In this document: positions 25,136 through 37,365 of the stretch, piece by piece
Position numbering within the stretch: the first letter of the stretch is position 1
Layout: each line of letters begins with the position of its first letter
From: Apostichopus japonicus
Taxonomy: Eukaryota; Echinodermata; Holothuroidea; Aspidochirotida; Stichopodidae
Reading direction: 5' to 3'
DNA: 64,000 nt
Assembly (NCBI RefSeq): GCF_037975245.1
Contig: NC_092573.1
Location: 1,112,001-1,176,000, forward strand
Notes under the pieces: model-generated
Told to the model about the DNA's origin: nothing
The model's database searches: none
Seen by the model: the letters and a program-made list of their open reading frames with translations, nothing else
Translations under genes and position numbers: made by a program

Positions 25136-27964
25136 CATAAAAACCCTTCTGTAATCCACTTCCCTATTATCACCATTTTTTCTTGTTATTGTAACTTTCA
25201 AAATATTTGAAAAAAACTACAGTACAGAATGAAATTCCAAATGGACATGCCATTTCGTGCATTTGCTCGTCTAAACTGCCATGAATCAACCAGCGTTAAG
25301 ATTAATTGCTGACTAAAGTAATTAAAGTTACTTGCATGAAAGCTCCTGATCTGAGTTTTTGGATGAAACTCTAGGACAGGCCACCATACATAGAGCTGCT
25401 ATGAAAACACTGCAGAATTTTAAAAGCTAAATGCACACTATTTCTACACTACTGCACTGTACGTAGCTGACTTTTCTGTTCAAGTTCTTTTTTTAGAGAA
25501 AATAGTTCTTACTGAGTCTGTACAGGAATATATATGGATAATAAAATTATGAACAGATTTAATAGGAATTGTCATTTGCATGTATGTTTAGATTGCAATT
25601 GCTGTACAACAGATCGACAGAGATATGTAACTGAAGGACAAACCAAATAGATGAATGCAATAAACTTTGATAGTACAGTGCTGGTACTGTATTAAATTAT
25701 ATATACCGGATTTAAATTAAAATGACAGAATGCTAAAGTTACTGCCCATACATCTGATCATATTCCTGTATAGACTATGTATACACTACTCCATATCATT
25801 GATATTATATATGCTGCATGTACTTAGGTTTTATGATATTACTAAATCATAATACATATGGAAGATTATTAAGAATATTTTATATATAGAAGAACTCAAA
25901 TTGAACGTTTTGATGGGTAGTTTTACTGTACATACATACATCAAGGTGAAAGATTTAAGGAATGTCTGGCAATGTTGTCAACTCTTTCTGTCATGCAGTG
26001 AACACTATTGTATATAGACAGTGCTGTACCTGCATTCTGTATGCATGTACATAATAATAGGTGACATGGGGGAGTTTGATAGGGTACTGAGTGGGTCCAG
26101 TTGCAGAACTTTATAGTAGTGTTCTTACCTATTGTCTGGGTGTATTCAGCTGTGCATCAGTTCTCTAGATTGCCTGTCTCATATAGGCTATGCTGAGTTA
26201 AATGCATACCACACAATACCCAAAACAACCACTAAATACTTATTATGATGAATTCACTGACGTAAGCAAAGCTTTGACTTGGTAATTAATTTTTTTTTTC
26301 TTCCCCTTAATATATATTTTTTCTATCCCTATACTGTAGTCTTCAATATTAACATAAATAGTTCATTATAGTGTGACTACTGTACTAGAAGACTTTGTAT
26401 TTAGTATAAGAGCACACCAGCATGAGTACTGTACATGTAGTATCACTTCCCTTGGTATGAGTACAAGTCCAACTACAATGCTCTGAGCAAGAGTACAAGT
26501 ACGAAATATTTCCATTAGTTCCTGTATCCCTCAATGAGAATGCCCTATACCAATAAGAGTACAGAGAACTATGGTACAAGTACCAGTTCGACTCACAACC
26601 AATCCAGGGAGTAATTTATCCAGTACTTCATCCCAAAACTGCTATGAGTAAACTGCTATACATAGTACAATATGGACTAAATAGATATATTATAGATTCA
26701 AATACATTCAGTATTGTACAGTATAGCAGCTTTGTAGTACTTCATAAGGACTTCAAAACTGCTACACAAGACATTTGATCACTACATTATTCCCTGGAGT
26801 CTGGTAACTAAATAAGTCACTTTTCATTTCAGATGAAGTTTTTTTCTCATTGCATTAATTAATTAGTGGAAAAACCTAGGAGGGTGTGCCTTCTTCCATC
26901 ATTTGATTGGTTGCAACTGTATCTTTCAGAGTAATACTTGGTACATTTGAGAGGATATGGGACTAAAATTCTGTCAAAAATACACAGAAATACACAGATT
27001 ACAGATGAAATAAAGTCAATTGATGCGGTTAAGAAAGTGAACATTTTTCAGGCATGTTAACGAATGTAGGTAGCAATATTAGCAAACTAATATTTCTGTC
27101 TACTGTACCTAACCTACGGATAATTTTAGTAATCGCTTCAATGACACTGGGCCCACTAATCCCACATCAGGGACACGTTCCACTTTCTCCTCCTTCTGGA
27201 TCTGCCATCCGGATCTACATACAGCTGATAAATATTCAACATATCTCACTGATTTTGCTCATTTGGGATTTTCTCTTTCTTTTGACAGTCTCTCTAAATA
27301 TAAGTGAATAAGTGAAATGTTACACACGTCAACATTTTCATTTTAATATCGCAGTTTCTTCGATATAGGTGATGTTTAATGGGTCTTGCTGAAATGAAAA
27401 ACAGTTATCTTGTTCTACTTTAATTTGCATTCATGCCCAGGAAATATTGCAAACGGGGCAACAAGAGTTTTTGTTTAAATTTTTTAGATTTTTCAAACTC
27501 TCACCTAAATACAATATTGAAGATTTTTAGAAAATGTGGTACCCTACAGACAACATAAATTGAGACGACATGGCTCCGACTGTAAGGAGTACTTCCTCCC
27601 AAAGGCACAAATATGAATTGCAAATGACGGTGAAAGGAAATGGTTTGATATTAATTAGAATAAATCAACAAGACAATGAACAATATATTGTTTTCTCTCA
27701 AGTCACACAGCAGGTGCACGTTTCTTCTATATTAGTAGACTAGTGTTAAACTAAGAAGAAAAAAATACATAATTAATACAAAATGCTAAACTTTTAAAGA
27801 TCTATATATCCAAATAGTCATCAATGTGAATATCACGTTTTGGAAAATTACCGTTAGTAGTTTCTGCAACTTACTGATCATTTCAAGCTGAAGAGCTTCA
27901 TATCACATTAGAGGCAGTTTGGCCCAAATTTGCTTTGCTCTGTAATTTCATAAATTTCTTGAAT

Positions 27965-29587
27965 TTAAAGACCAACTATGGAGACTTTTCGATGAACATA
28001 AAATCCCACCATTTTTCATGTATGTAATCCTTAACTGACTCCAATTACATTGCTGTAATTAACTTTACCAATTTCGGACGTTAAATACGTGAAAAATGGG
28101 ACGAAAAGTCAGCTTCTATTTCAGACATTCCTGAAACATTCCTAAGACATCAGGTGACCATGTGACGTCAACGTTTGTATACCTCACTCACAACTATACT
28201 TTTAGTGTGTAAAGTCGTATACTTGAGCTGCCAAAAACATCAACGATATTACTCCTTTTTCCTCAAAATGCCACAATTCTGTGTTGTTGGAGGTTGCAGT
28301 TATACCTCATCCAACAAAAGCATCAGCTTTTTTAGATTTCCGAGTAAAAGAACCGACGTAGAACGCCGCAGACTTTGGATCAATTTTTTGAGATCCACGC
28401 GGAAAGATTTTTCAGCACCCGGAGTATCTCATGCCCATGAGTCCACATGCATGACCCTGCTTCTGTGTATGCTGCAAATGTCTCATTCTGTGAAAATTAT
28501 ATACTGTCGATAGCTGTCGGACCATGGTCGAACATAGCTAATGTGAAATTGACCGTAAACATGCCCTGGACGTCCTTACATGTAACATTATATCACGCAA
28601 TTGACAGTAATATATTTACTGTAAGAGATGACCGTATATATATACCGTGCCAAGGGTATAGCATTGTTAGTACATGTACGGTAGTTAGTTACAACTCTCG
28701 CCGGCGTTGGCTCACAGCATGTGTAAATAGCCATGTTAGGATTTATCTATTTCATTTGTTGTATTCCAGTATCGTGAGTTCGTGATACATGTGTAATATT
28801 GTCCGTTCTGTTTATTCCGACATCTGCATGTTCCAAGGAGTTGAATAAAAACGGTAGTATGTAGCGATCGGACGTTTTATTTCGTTAGTGACTGTCTTGT
28901 GATTGTGGAATGTTACTGGTCAAGGCCTGTTTCAACTAGACCTAACTCTATGGAATTACACAGAGTCACGGTAGTTTTTCGCCCAGGATTGAACAAGAAA
29001 CGTGGATTAGGATATTCACTGCTAAATTTGTTTATTGACAGGATACTTTTTCTGTGTTTGTACTTTTGGATATTAAAACGAGTAAGTACTAAGTATATTG
29101 TACCGTACGGACCTATTGACGCTACGCTATGTAAAAGATGCCTCCATTTGAGTGGAAATTTTGCTAATAAAATAAGCAATTTAACTAAAATTTCTGCTTA
29201 TAATTGTCTTAAAACTTGTTGTTAACCTTCATGTGTTCTTGTTTTAAGCTAACAGCTTTTCAAACGCTCGAAATTGGAAGTCAAAAACAGTACAATTGTT
29301 CGCTATCTGTGTACAAACAGTGCCTATATCAGCTTTTGATTTTCGCGGTATACAAACTTTGACGTCACACGGTGACCAGAGGCTCCTTTGGGTCAATCTC
29401 TGTTTTCAGACATTCCAGAGGTTCATGTCACGTGACTACCCAAAATGTCCATTTTCGTGGTCGTTTTTTGATGGGTTATAGTAGGTTTTCGAAGATTAAT
29501 TTTTACACATGTTGATTATGGGTATGTAAACTCCTAAATTAATGGAAAATCTAAAAAAAAAAAATTGCTTCCATATTTGGTCTTTAA
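27965..29587. mobile_element. Long-inverted-repeat DNA element carrying a THAP domain, 1.6 kb
   Basis: The outer ends TTAAAGACCAACTATGGAG (left) and CTTCCATATTTGGTCTTTAA (right) are inverted repeats. Similarity continues inward to a second block: 28153-28183 pairs with 29347-29377 in 28 of 31 positions, around a TGTGACGTCAA core and GTTTGTATACC. The terminal repeats therefore span roughly 220-240 bp. The left one is immediately followed by a THAP-domain start. THAP domains are found in P-element-type transposases, so a P-like origin is plausible. I could not find a target-site duplication. Confidence 0.65.
28268..28420 (+). pseudogene. Truncated THAP zinc-finger domain
   Basis: From the ATG at 28268 (context caaaATGC) the frame reads MPQFCVVGGCSYTSSNKSIS, then FFRFPSKRTDVERRRLWINF and LRSTRKDFSAP. 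This is the first half of a THAP DNA-binding domain: the C-x4-C pair, the FFRFP motif and the invariant Trp. The second half (C-x2-H-F and the AVPTIF-like end) is missing. The frame continues as GVSHAHESTC with no match, and the other frames do not restore it. A GTATCT at the break could be a poor donor, so a split gene is not excluded. It most likely derives from the transposon around it. Confidence 0.65.
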
Positions 29588-32324
29588 GACCATGAAAAAT
29601 ATGATTTTGCTCCAACTGTAATGAAGAACAATCAAGTACAAAAAAGAACAGGAAAAATAACTATTTTGTCAGGTGCTGGCGAGTTTAGTTTAATTTGACC
29701 GTGTAACACAACTCTGCATCCCGCCTTCATGTTCACCTCAGAAACCAACCATATTTTTTCAGGGATTGACGTTTAATTTAAGTGAATGATACTGTAAATC
29801 AACTTCATTTTATTTGTGATATTTTTGTCGAATCCTAGATATACATACTAATTATTATTAGCAATTGGAAAAATTGAGGATTTGGACCTCAATTTCATTA
29901 ATATGAAATGAAATTTTAGCTTAAAGAAGGATCAGGAGTATATACCTAATTACCTGTACCCCATAATCCGTCATAATGATGACTGTTTTTCAAATGATGA
30001 GAAAGAAGTCATAATATGGAGATAAAACGTTGAAATTTCCCAAAAAATAAAAAGAGAAAAAAATGTCAAAATTTGGAGGAAATAGTAGAAATGTGAGATC
30101 AACATTCACAATTTTGAGCGAAAAAATCCATATCTTGTACAGTATGTAACGTCCTGGCCACTATAGCATCTGCAAAACTAAAATTCTTATGGGGCGGTCC
30201 CCAAAGTCTCCCAGTTTCGTGCCCCAGCACTTCTTTAGAACATCCTATGCCACTTGTTGTCTTGTTAGGTTTATTAACTACATTATTACAACTGCATCAA
30301 GTTTGACTTGCTAAAGCACATCATAATGACAAGGAAGCATTATAAGAAATACAAAGCCAGTATATCTTCTCCCTAGGGGAGAAAAAAAAAAGAGGTTGGA
30401 ATTTTTCAAACACATTTCACTTCAATCAGTCTGAGTATAATAAGTATGAGATGAAGGAAAGAAATAGAACAATCTTGTTTTACCAGACAGTTCTAATTAT
30501 ACTGCTGAATAAGGCCAGGATGAAAGAGATTTGCCAGTTGAAGTGGATCATAGAGCGAGGATTGTTCCATTTAAAACGGTTGCTTATTGATCTGGTTGTT
30601 ACTGTATGTCATATTCCCTGCTTTTGTTATATAGTTAGAAATTTTACATTACTTTAAAAGTAACTTTAGAACTATTAATCATGATCATTATCATTATTTT
30701 TTCTACAAAACTATGTGTCAGAGTCAAATGCCTCTTGACAGGTTATATAACATCTATCAAATAGCCAAAATACACTGAAATTTATAAGTCAATTTTCACT
30801 AGAAGTCTCAAAATAAGTTAATAAATGAAAATTAATTATATTTGACAAAAGGCTTGAATTCAATTAATAAATGTTAATTACTGTATATTGCCATACTGCA
30901 CCATTTATACTGATTAAATCACATGTACAATATCTTACAGCAGAGCATAGTACTGTAGTGTACATTCATACATACATACTGCAGTACAGTACACTGTACA
31001 TATGGAATTGAGTACAGTGTACAGATTCAAATGCCAAACCAGCTCTCAGCAAATAAACCAAAGACAGCCTATGACCCTTAGAAAAGCTTTTCCGAAAATG
31101 GTGGGATCATTTTCAAAGAATTCCACTTCCTGAAACGATATATATCGTGGGCATATTGTACAGTGTGATGATGTCACTTTGAAGAAAAACAAAGTGGTTT
31201 TTTTTTCTGTTTCCATATTTAGTGTGGACTCTACATACTGTATGTACAAATATGTTCCTAGTGATTACACAACATTGTAGTGCACTGAATATCCCATTTT
31301 AAGCAACTTATGTGAACACAGTGAACACATACTATATTCAAGTACCAAGTATTACCCAACTTATGACTGCACACTGATCACTATATCCTTGTGTGACATA
31401 CAGTATCTCCAATGATTTGTCACCAGAGTTAGAAGTAAGTATTTTGAGTAACTTAATAATCTTCACCATTTTAACACACACTCTTGTTTTCTTTAATATT
31501 CACTATTAAACACTACAAAAAAACAAAAAAAATAAATAAATTTGTTCAAAAATTGGAAAATGTTAGGATTTTTTCTCCATTGTTTGATATATAATTTAAC
31601 TTACTTAACTTGAGTACTGTCATGACCAAACTCCAGACAGAGTAGCACAGAAATAAGTATTAAAATCAATACAGGAAAAAACGCTTTGAGATCCCAGGTT
31701 GCCCCCATCTCAGCATAATTACCTGAGTATAATTATGAAACCAGTACATACTGCAGTGTACTGTGTAGTTCCTACAGTATCAACGTCACTCAAAGGTTTT
31801 CAAGCAAGTCTCAAACAAAGTTCAAAGTTTCACTTGAATTTTACACTCAAGTATTAAAGTAGTGCAATACCAACTAGTGTGTATTTGTTTTTCCTCAGGG
31901 TTACCATTTTGTTCAGTAAAGAAAATAAGATTATATATAAAATGAAAACGTCAAACCATTAGTCAATAAATGATGTCACTTCTCAGACATACTGAAGTCT
32001 TTTAATCTAGACTTATCAAGTGCAGTTATAATTATATCAAAACTGTGTCATCTCCTGCACTACGGTGTTACAGTGTCTCCCACAAGGCATTTTCATTTCA
32101 AAATATTCCCGAGTTCCTCACTAATTTTATCGAACATAAAATTTTGACTAGCAAGTAATTATAAAGTTACCTTGATGAAGCATCCCTTCATGGTCACCAT
32201 CGATCATGCATCATTTGCACTTGTTTTTTTTTCGAGAGAGAGAAACACTATTTTTATATCTTATAAAAATTCAAGGATATCACACATGCCCTGGGGATCC
32301 TATGAATATTCATATCACTTAACT

Positions 32325-32450
32325 CTGCATTTTAAATGTTGAGGGTGCACAGTCTTAAAAGATTACCAGGGCATACTAGACACGGTAGAATGAGGTGCTA
32401 AGGTTGTGAAGAGACAGGTTAGCAAGGAGCGAAGTAAATTCTGCATTTTT
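32325..32450 (-). repeat. ACAGGTAAG-family repeat, minus-oriented copy
   Basis: The words GAGGGTGCACAGTCTTAAAAG, CACGGTAGAATGAGGTGC and AAGAGACAGGTTAGCAAGG follow in the family order. It ends GAAGTAAATT. Confidence 0.6.
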
Positions 32451-33589
32451 AATGCAACTGTCAGTACAAATCCAACTGCAATTTAGGTAAATTTAACGAA
32501 AGCTTCTGTTAAATTGTTAAAGTCAATGAAAGTGTAATGTCTTAATTAACTACACCAAATCTAACCATTTAACTAAAGTTTCTTCCAAGATTTTGGACTT
32601 TCCTGTTTGGTTAAACCAACTCAAAATATTTCATCACAGCAAAAATGGGAAGTAAAAATTATTTATAAGAAATATTTGTTGACATTTTTAAAGCAAGAAG
32701 ATTGGTAAATTATTTTACTACACAATCAGAACAAACTGCTCTTTGAAATATAGCAGGTTATCTTCAAATGTTTGAAAACCTCTATTAACACAACATGAGT
32801 TCAGGAGAGAAAAACAGTAAAAATTACGGGGAAAAAAGTAAGAAATAACATATAAAGATTAAAATTAGTTTTTGAAGCATATGAAGTAGTAGGTGATGGC
32901 AAATAAAGTGGTCCTGTTAATGATATATCAGATGAACAGAAAATAGGGCTAAAACAATCAAAATTGTTGCTTCTCTTTACACCTTCCTTCTTTCTTTTGT
33001 TTTTTATCATTTCAAATTGAGTTTCTAACTAGAAGTAGGCCAAGAACTGACTTAACATTGATGTTATATTGTTTAATACACATCACAACATTCATAACGT
33101 ACGATATGACCGGTAAGTTTACCAGTAACACTAGCACCCCCACACCCACCCCCATGTCACTTTAAGAGAAATCTGAGCAATTAATCAGTTGCTTGAGAAG
33201 TGTATTTGTAGAATGGAGCCAAGAAAAATTTGAGTTGGTACTCAGTCAGTAACTATAGAGATGAGTCCTGCTTATAAGTCGGCTGTGTTCCAAATTGATT
33301 GGTTGTCTCTGCATCTATTACCAAAGCGTGCCTTGAAGACATGTTCTAGGGAGTGGTCGGTTTTATTCTCTCTGATCTACTCCTTAATTTCGATTAAACA
33401 GTCTGTCATTGACATCACATCATTCAGTTTCAACAGTAGATGACTTAATACTAAACAGCTCTATTTAAACCAGGAAATCAAATATCAAGTTAGTCGTGTA
33501 TGCATTCTTTATTTAGAGCTCTCTGTTATTGTATTCTATGGATGTTTAGCTGAATATATATTTTAAAATCATTTTGCATCCCAAATCTA

Positions 33590-34060
33590 GAAGTTCATGT
33601 TTTTGCATTCAATAATTACTTGATCAAGAGAGCTTTTGCACTCAAATGAATCAAATGTTAACATTCTTCATACAGATCTCTGCTTTTGACCTTTATGGAG
33701 TTTTGGTTTGAATATATTAAAGATCTGTTTGCATTCAAAATGAAATGGATCTAGAAATTCATGTTTTGGCAATCAAGCTTTTGTAATCAAATGGATCAAA
33801 TCTTGAACCTTTTACATTCACAATGAACTGGGTACAGTACGCACCAATCTTTTGTATTTACAACTCTCATCTGGAAGACTTTTGTATTCAAAACAAACTG
33901 GATCTTGAAAGCCTATATTTGTGTTTAAAACCTAACTGGAGCTAGAAAACTTGCATTCAAAGGAACTGGACCTACTGTAGAAAGCTTTTGCTGTATTCAC
34001 AACTAGAGTTCTGGCTCTGGAAGACATTTTGCATAATTCAGTACAAACTGGACCAAAGAT
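33590..34060. repeat. Degenerate minisatellite in furin intron 1
   Basis: Words of the type AGCTTTTGCATTCAAAA and AACTGGATCTTGAAAG alternate some ten times with a spacing of about 35-50 bp. It lies 500-970 bp downstream of furin exon 1 in the direction of transcription. Confidence 0.6.
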
Positions 34061-34560
34061 GAAGTGGACCTAGATCAATTTTTGTAGTCGATTAGCAACT
34101 TTATAATTACTTCTAATCACATTTGGCAAAAGTATGTTACAAGAGACTATATTTTTTGCGCGAGATGTAACATGCCTCGAATACAAGGATTGGACATTTG
34201 CAGCTCAGTTCATCAGTGAAAGTAAAACAAAATAAACTTGAAAAAACGCTGTTCTGTAGTTAATGCTTTCTGTGAACATTCAATGGTTATAATTAACATT
34301 GACCTGAACTTCATCAAGGCTTGGGTTTGTCATTGTTCAAATTACTCGTTGCCTTTATACTTTGAAAGCAAATGAAACTGCTACAATAGGGAAACCTCAA
34401 ATTTGTGTGACTATACAATCACATTAACACAGTATATAAGTTTACCATAACTCTTATTATGCATCTGCTGTACTTCAAAGAGCTCTTGATCCATTCAAAC
34501 GTAATTTTAATCTTATAAATTATACAAAAGAAATCAAACATATTAAATGATTAATCTTAC

Positions 34561-34740
34561 CTCCCCAAGGTTAACAAAATCATGTCTTTTAGCTAGTCTG
34601 TGTGCCATCTCTGCACCGCCATGTATATGGACAGCGTACGTGTTGGTGAAGACGTCCTGTGACTCTTTATTTGACGAAACCGCACACAGTGCAAAGAGAA
34701 ACACTGTTGCTATAGCAATCAAGGAACTCACAGAAGCCAT
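34561..34740 (-). CDS. FURIN: Furin-type proprotein convertase, exon 1 (signal peptide and start of prodomain)
   Basis: This is the first coding exon of a subtilisin-like proprotein convertase, a secretory-pathway protease that cuts precursor proteins after paired basic residues. It encodes 60 residues. Residues 1-23 (MASVSSLIAIATVFLFALCA, then VSS) form a typical signal peptide. The prodomain start follows, with DVFTNTYAVHIHGG and KRHDFVNLGE, which match the furin/Fur1 prodomain opening (VFTNTWAV, GFVNLGQ) better than PC5/PACE4 (VYTNHWAV). I chose the ATG at 34740 because its context (aagaagATGG) is strong and the signal peptide starts there. The in-frame ATG further upstream would put a polar stretch before the hydrophobic core. 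The exon ends GGGGAG, followed by a consensus GTAAGA donor, in phase 0. Upstream there is either a TATATAA-like box or a 5'UTR splice acceptor. Family assignment is firm. Furin versus another convertase cannot be settled without the catalytic and C-terminal exons. Confidence 0.88.
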
Positions 34741-34772
34741 CTTCTTGCCAAAAATGCTACTGCAGGTCGTCT

Positions 34773-34810
34773 GATTTATATATGTATATAAGGGCACTTC
34801 TTAATTTACC
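34773..34810 (-). promoter_or_regulatory. Possible TATA-like box or 5'UTR splice acceptor upstream of furin exon 1
   Basis: Reading on the minus strand, two alternatives sit just before the furin ATG. One is a TATATAAATC box at 34773-34782, about 35-45 bp before the ATG, which would leave a very short leader. The other is a good splice acceptor (tctctttctacag, ending at 34810), which would make 34741-34809 the 5'UTR part of an exon preceded by a non-coding first exon. The sequence alone does not decide between them. Confidence 0.3.
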
Positions 34811-37365
34811 TGTAGAAAGAGATAAAAAGACATCCGATTTATACACAGTACAATTGTCCAGATCATAATAGGCACTTTGTAAAGAATTGCTGGAACTTGC
34901 TGCGGACAGAGAAATTCGTTTAGAGTAATTGGCTACATTTCATAGTTACTAAAACTAATTGTTCCAGTTTCCCCTACTACAGCAGCATTTGGTATGACAA
35001 AGATATACGGACTTTGCAAATTTGGTGATATTTTATGGGAGCGTCTTCCAACAAAAGCAAAACAATTTTCGACTTTTCCAGCATTGTTACGAACACAAGA
35101 TTCTGCATCTGGAACGCAATGTTTTAACCAGGGATGCAAAATCTTCAAATTGTTTGGTCCGGGCGGACGCAAACTTTTTTATTAGAGAACAAACCCCAAA
35201 TACACACATTCACAACTATTGTAGGCCTTTGCAAAACATGAAAAAAATACATTTTTGAATGAACATCTTTCTTTCTTCTTTTCAAAAAGCCACATCTTCT
35301 TCATAAAAGAACGAAATATCTTCCAATCCTACTGAAGAATGAATTCGTTTGAAAAAAAATAAATCATAACAATCAACTGCAAGGTACAGGGTTAACAACA
35401 TTCCATGTCATTATTTTCATGATAAAAATAGTCAATGACGCTTGTCCAAATTTCTAGTGATTTGATTGGCTAATAGTCCCTTAGCCATTGTCTGCACTCT
35501 GCAGACATTCTTGCATCTGTAGTGCTCAATGAATACAAAGTACGCAACTACTGTATTTGTAAGGTTACTTTCCCCTCAGATAGCTAAGTTTGTGGTATAG
35601 GCTATCATATGTGTGCACTCAAATATCACAACGTTAGGCCTTGTTGACTTTTCGACAACAAGAGCTCATGTTACCAAAATGCGCTTGAATTGTTTTTGAG
35701 ACTATCACATAATATTTTAATTATTGTCTCAACCAGAAAATGTGAATTTTGTGGGTAGCTAACATCTCTGATAATGGAAAAGATTTTGCATCTCACAGTA
35801 TGTTTGTTCTCTCCCTGTTGGTTACACAACAAATTTGTTCGATCGAGGTGCAAGCTTTTTATAACGGGATACAAACTTTGGGGTGGGGGGATGGGGTGAA
35901 TTGCGTCCCTGGAATGCAAACTTGTTTTCTCTAGTAAACATTACTGCTTTCTCTGTATAGTATTTAAGTCACTTATTCACGGAGGAAAATAATATTTCTA
36001 TAAAAAAAAAAGTTGCATTTTGATGAAATTTTTGAATACTGAGAAGCCTGAAAGCTAAGCAAAAATTCCAAATGTATCAGGTCTAAAGGCTAAGTCAACA
36101 AAACGATTATTATGAGGTTTAATAGAAAAACTAAAGCTTCAAATGGAAGAACAATTGCCATTTATGACATTACAGACCATCCATTGTGATCCTCCATGGA
36201 AGAATCCAGGATTTTTTAGCCTTTCAGAATAGATTCCATTCAATCAACAACGATATCTTTGAGCTAGGGACACGATATTGAGACGGTTTTTTTTCAACAA
36301 TACCACAGTTTGGAATGCATGTACAGGAATATTACATGTTAAGAACAAAAATTCATAAAGCTCTTCCTTTCACACGTTCATGAATGATGGGAATAGTGGA
36401 ATGTTATTTTGCATTAAATCTGCAAACACCATCAAATCGTCAATATGTTTATGCAGTAATTTTCATCAAACAATGCTCCAACATCACAAAAGTTCTTCAA
36501 TAAATTTTTTGTTTTTCATAGTTTCCATTCATTTAAACCCTGTTGTCACTTCTACATACTGTACATATGAATGCTACAAGAATTTATCCCGATGGAGAAG
36601 TCCAATTTTTACAACCATCTGGTTAATATGAATATACCTGCTGTATGAGCACACACAAAATAATGTCCTACACATTGAACTCAAATCATGTGCTGCTATG
36701 AATTCTTCTTCAGGAGGATTTCTTTCATCAAGTTGAGTCGATTAAAATGTTTTTAAAGGATTAGTTATGTGAACAAAATTCCCCTAGAAGGTTTTACTTC
36801 ACGATTGAAGTCATTGTTGACTATAAAGGTTTAGGTTTTGGGCTATTTATCTGAATGTAACCAAAATCACGGCAAACAGCTCCTTAAAAGCTGTGCATCT
36901 AGGGTTCCACGGAACTAACAATACCATGAAATTTGAGTCACAATGGGGAATGGCTCTGTGTCCTAGAAATCAATAATATGCAATCATGAAAATGGGGATG
37001 ATGGACACTTAATTTACAAATTACCAATCCACTGTAAGCTGAACTGGTGGTTCAAAAATAATTGGAATCCTAAAAATACCCACTTAAACAATTCTAGAAT
37101 AAAAGTGAAGAACAGCAAACAATGAATAGAGACAGACCAACAGGGTATCTTCAGGCTTCAAATGGTTGGGACATACGGTGGCTACAGCTGGTACTAATCA
37201 GTTTCATGCTTAATAGCAACCTCCTTAAAAGTACCTCCAAGTTCAGACACACAATTATCATGGTACTCAACAAGTTCCCCACAAATCCAAGAATCTAAAA
37301 ATAAAATCATCCCTTTGATACCCCAGCAGATATATCTAGGATGTCAGGAAATACCTGTGTAGAAC

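Larger units (their letters stand above)
16224..34560 (-). other. Furin intron 1 (about 18.3 kb)
   Basis: This is the intron between convertase exons 1 and 2. I see no further coding exon that fits the prodomain. It holds several copies of the ACAGGTAAG-ended dispersed repeat, a fold-back hairpin (19593-19889), a THAP-encoding inverted-repeat element (27965-29587), tandem repeats at 18.4, 20.4, 25.1 and 33.6-34.1 kb, a GACA microsatellite at 22.2 kb and poly-G/poly-C runs. Long ORFs here (for example 16.7-17.1, 17.5-18.0 and 24.4-24.7 kb) show no protein-like composition. Confidence 0.75.

Noticed and set aside
35130-35912. Another hAT-like element with CAGGGATGCAA ends
   Set aside because: The ends pair, but the flanking 8-bp sequences (GTTTTAAC and GAATGCAA) do not match, so the boundaries are not supported.
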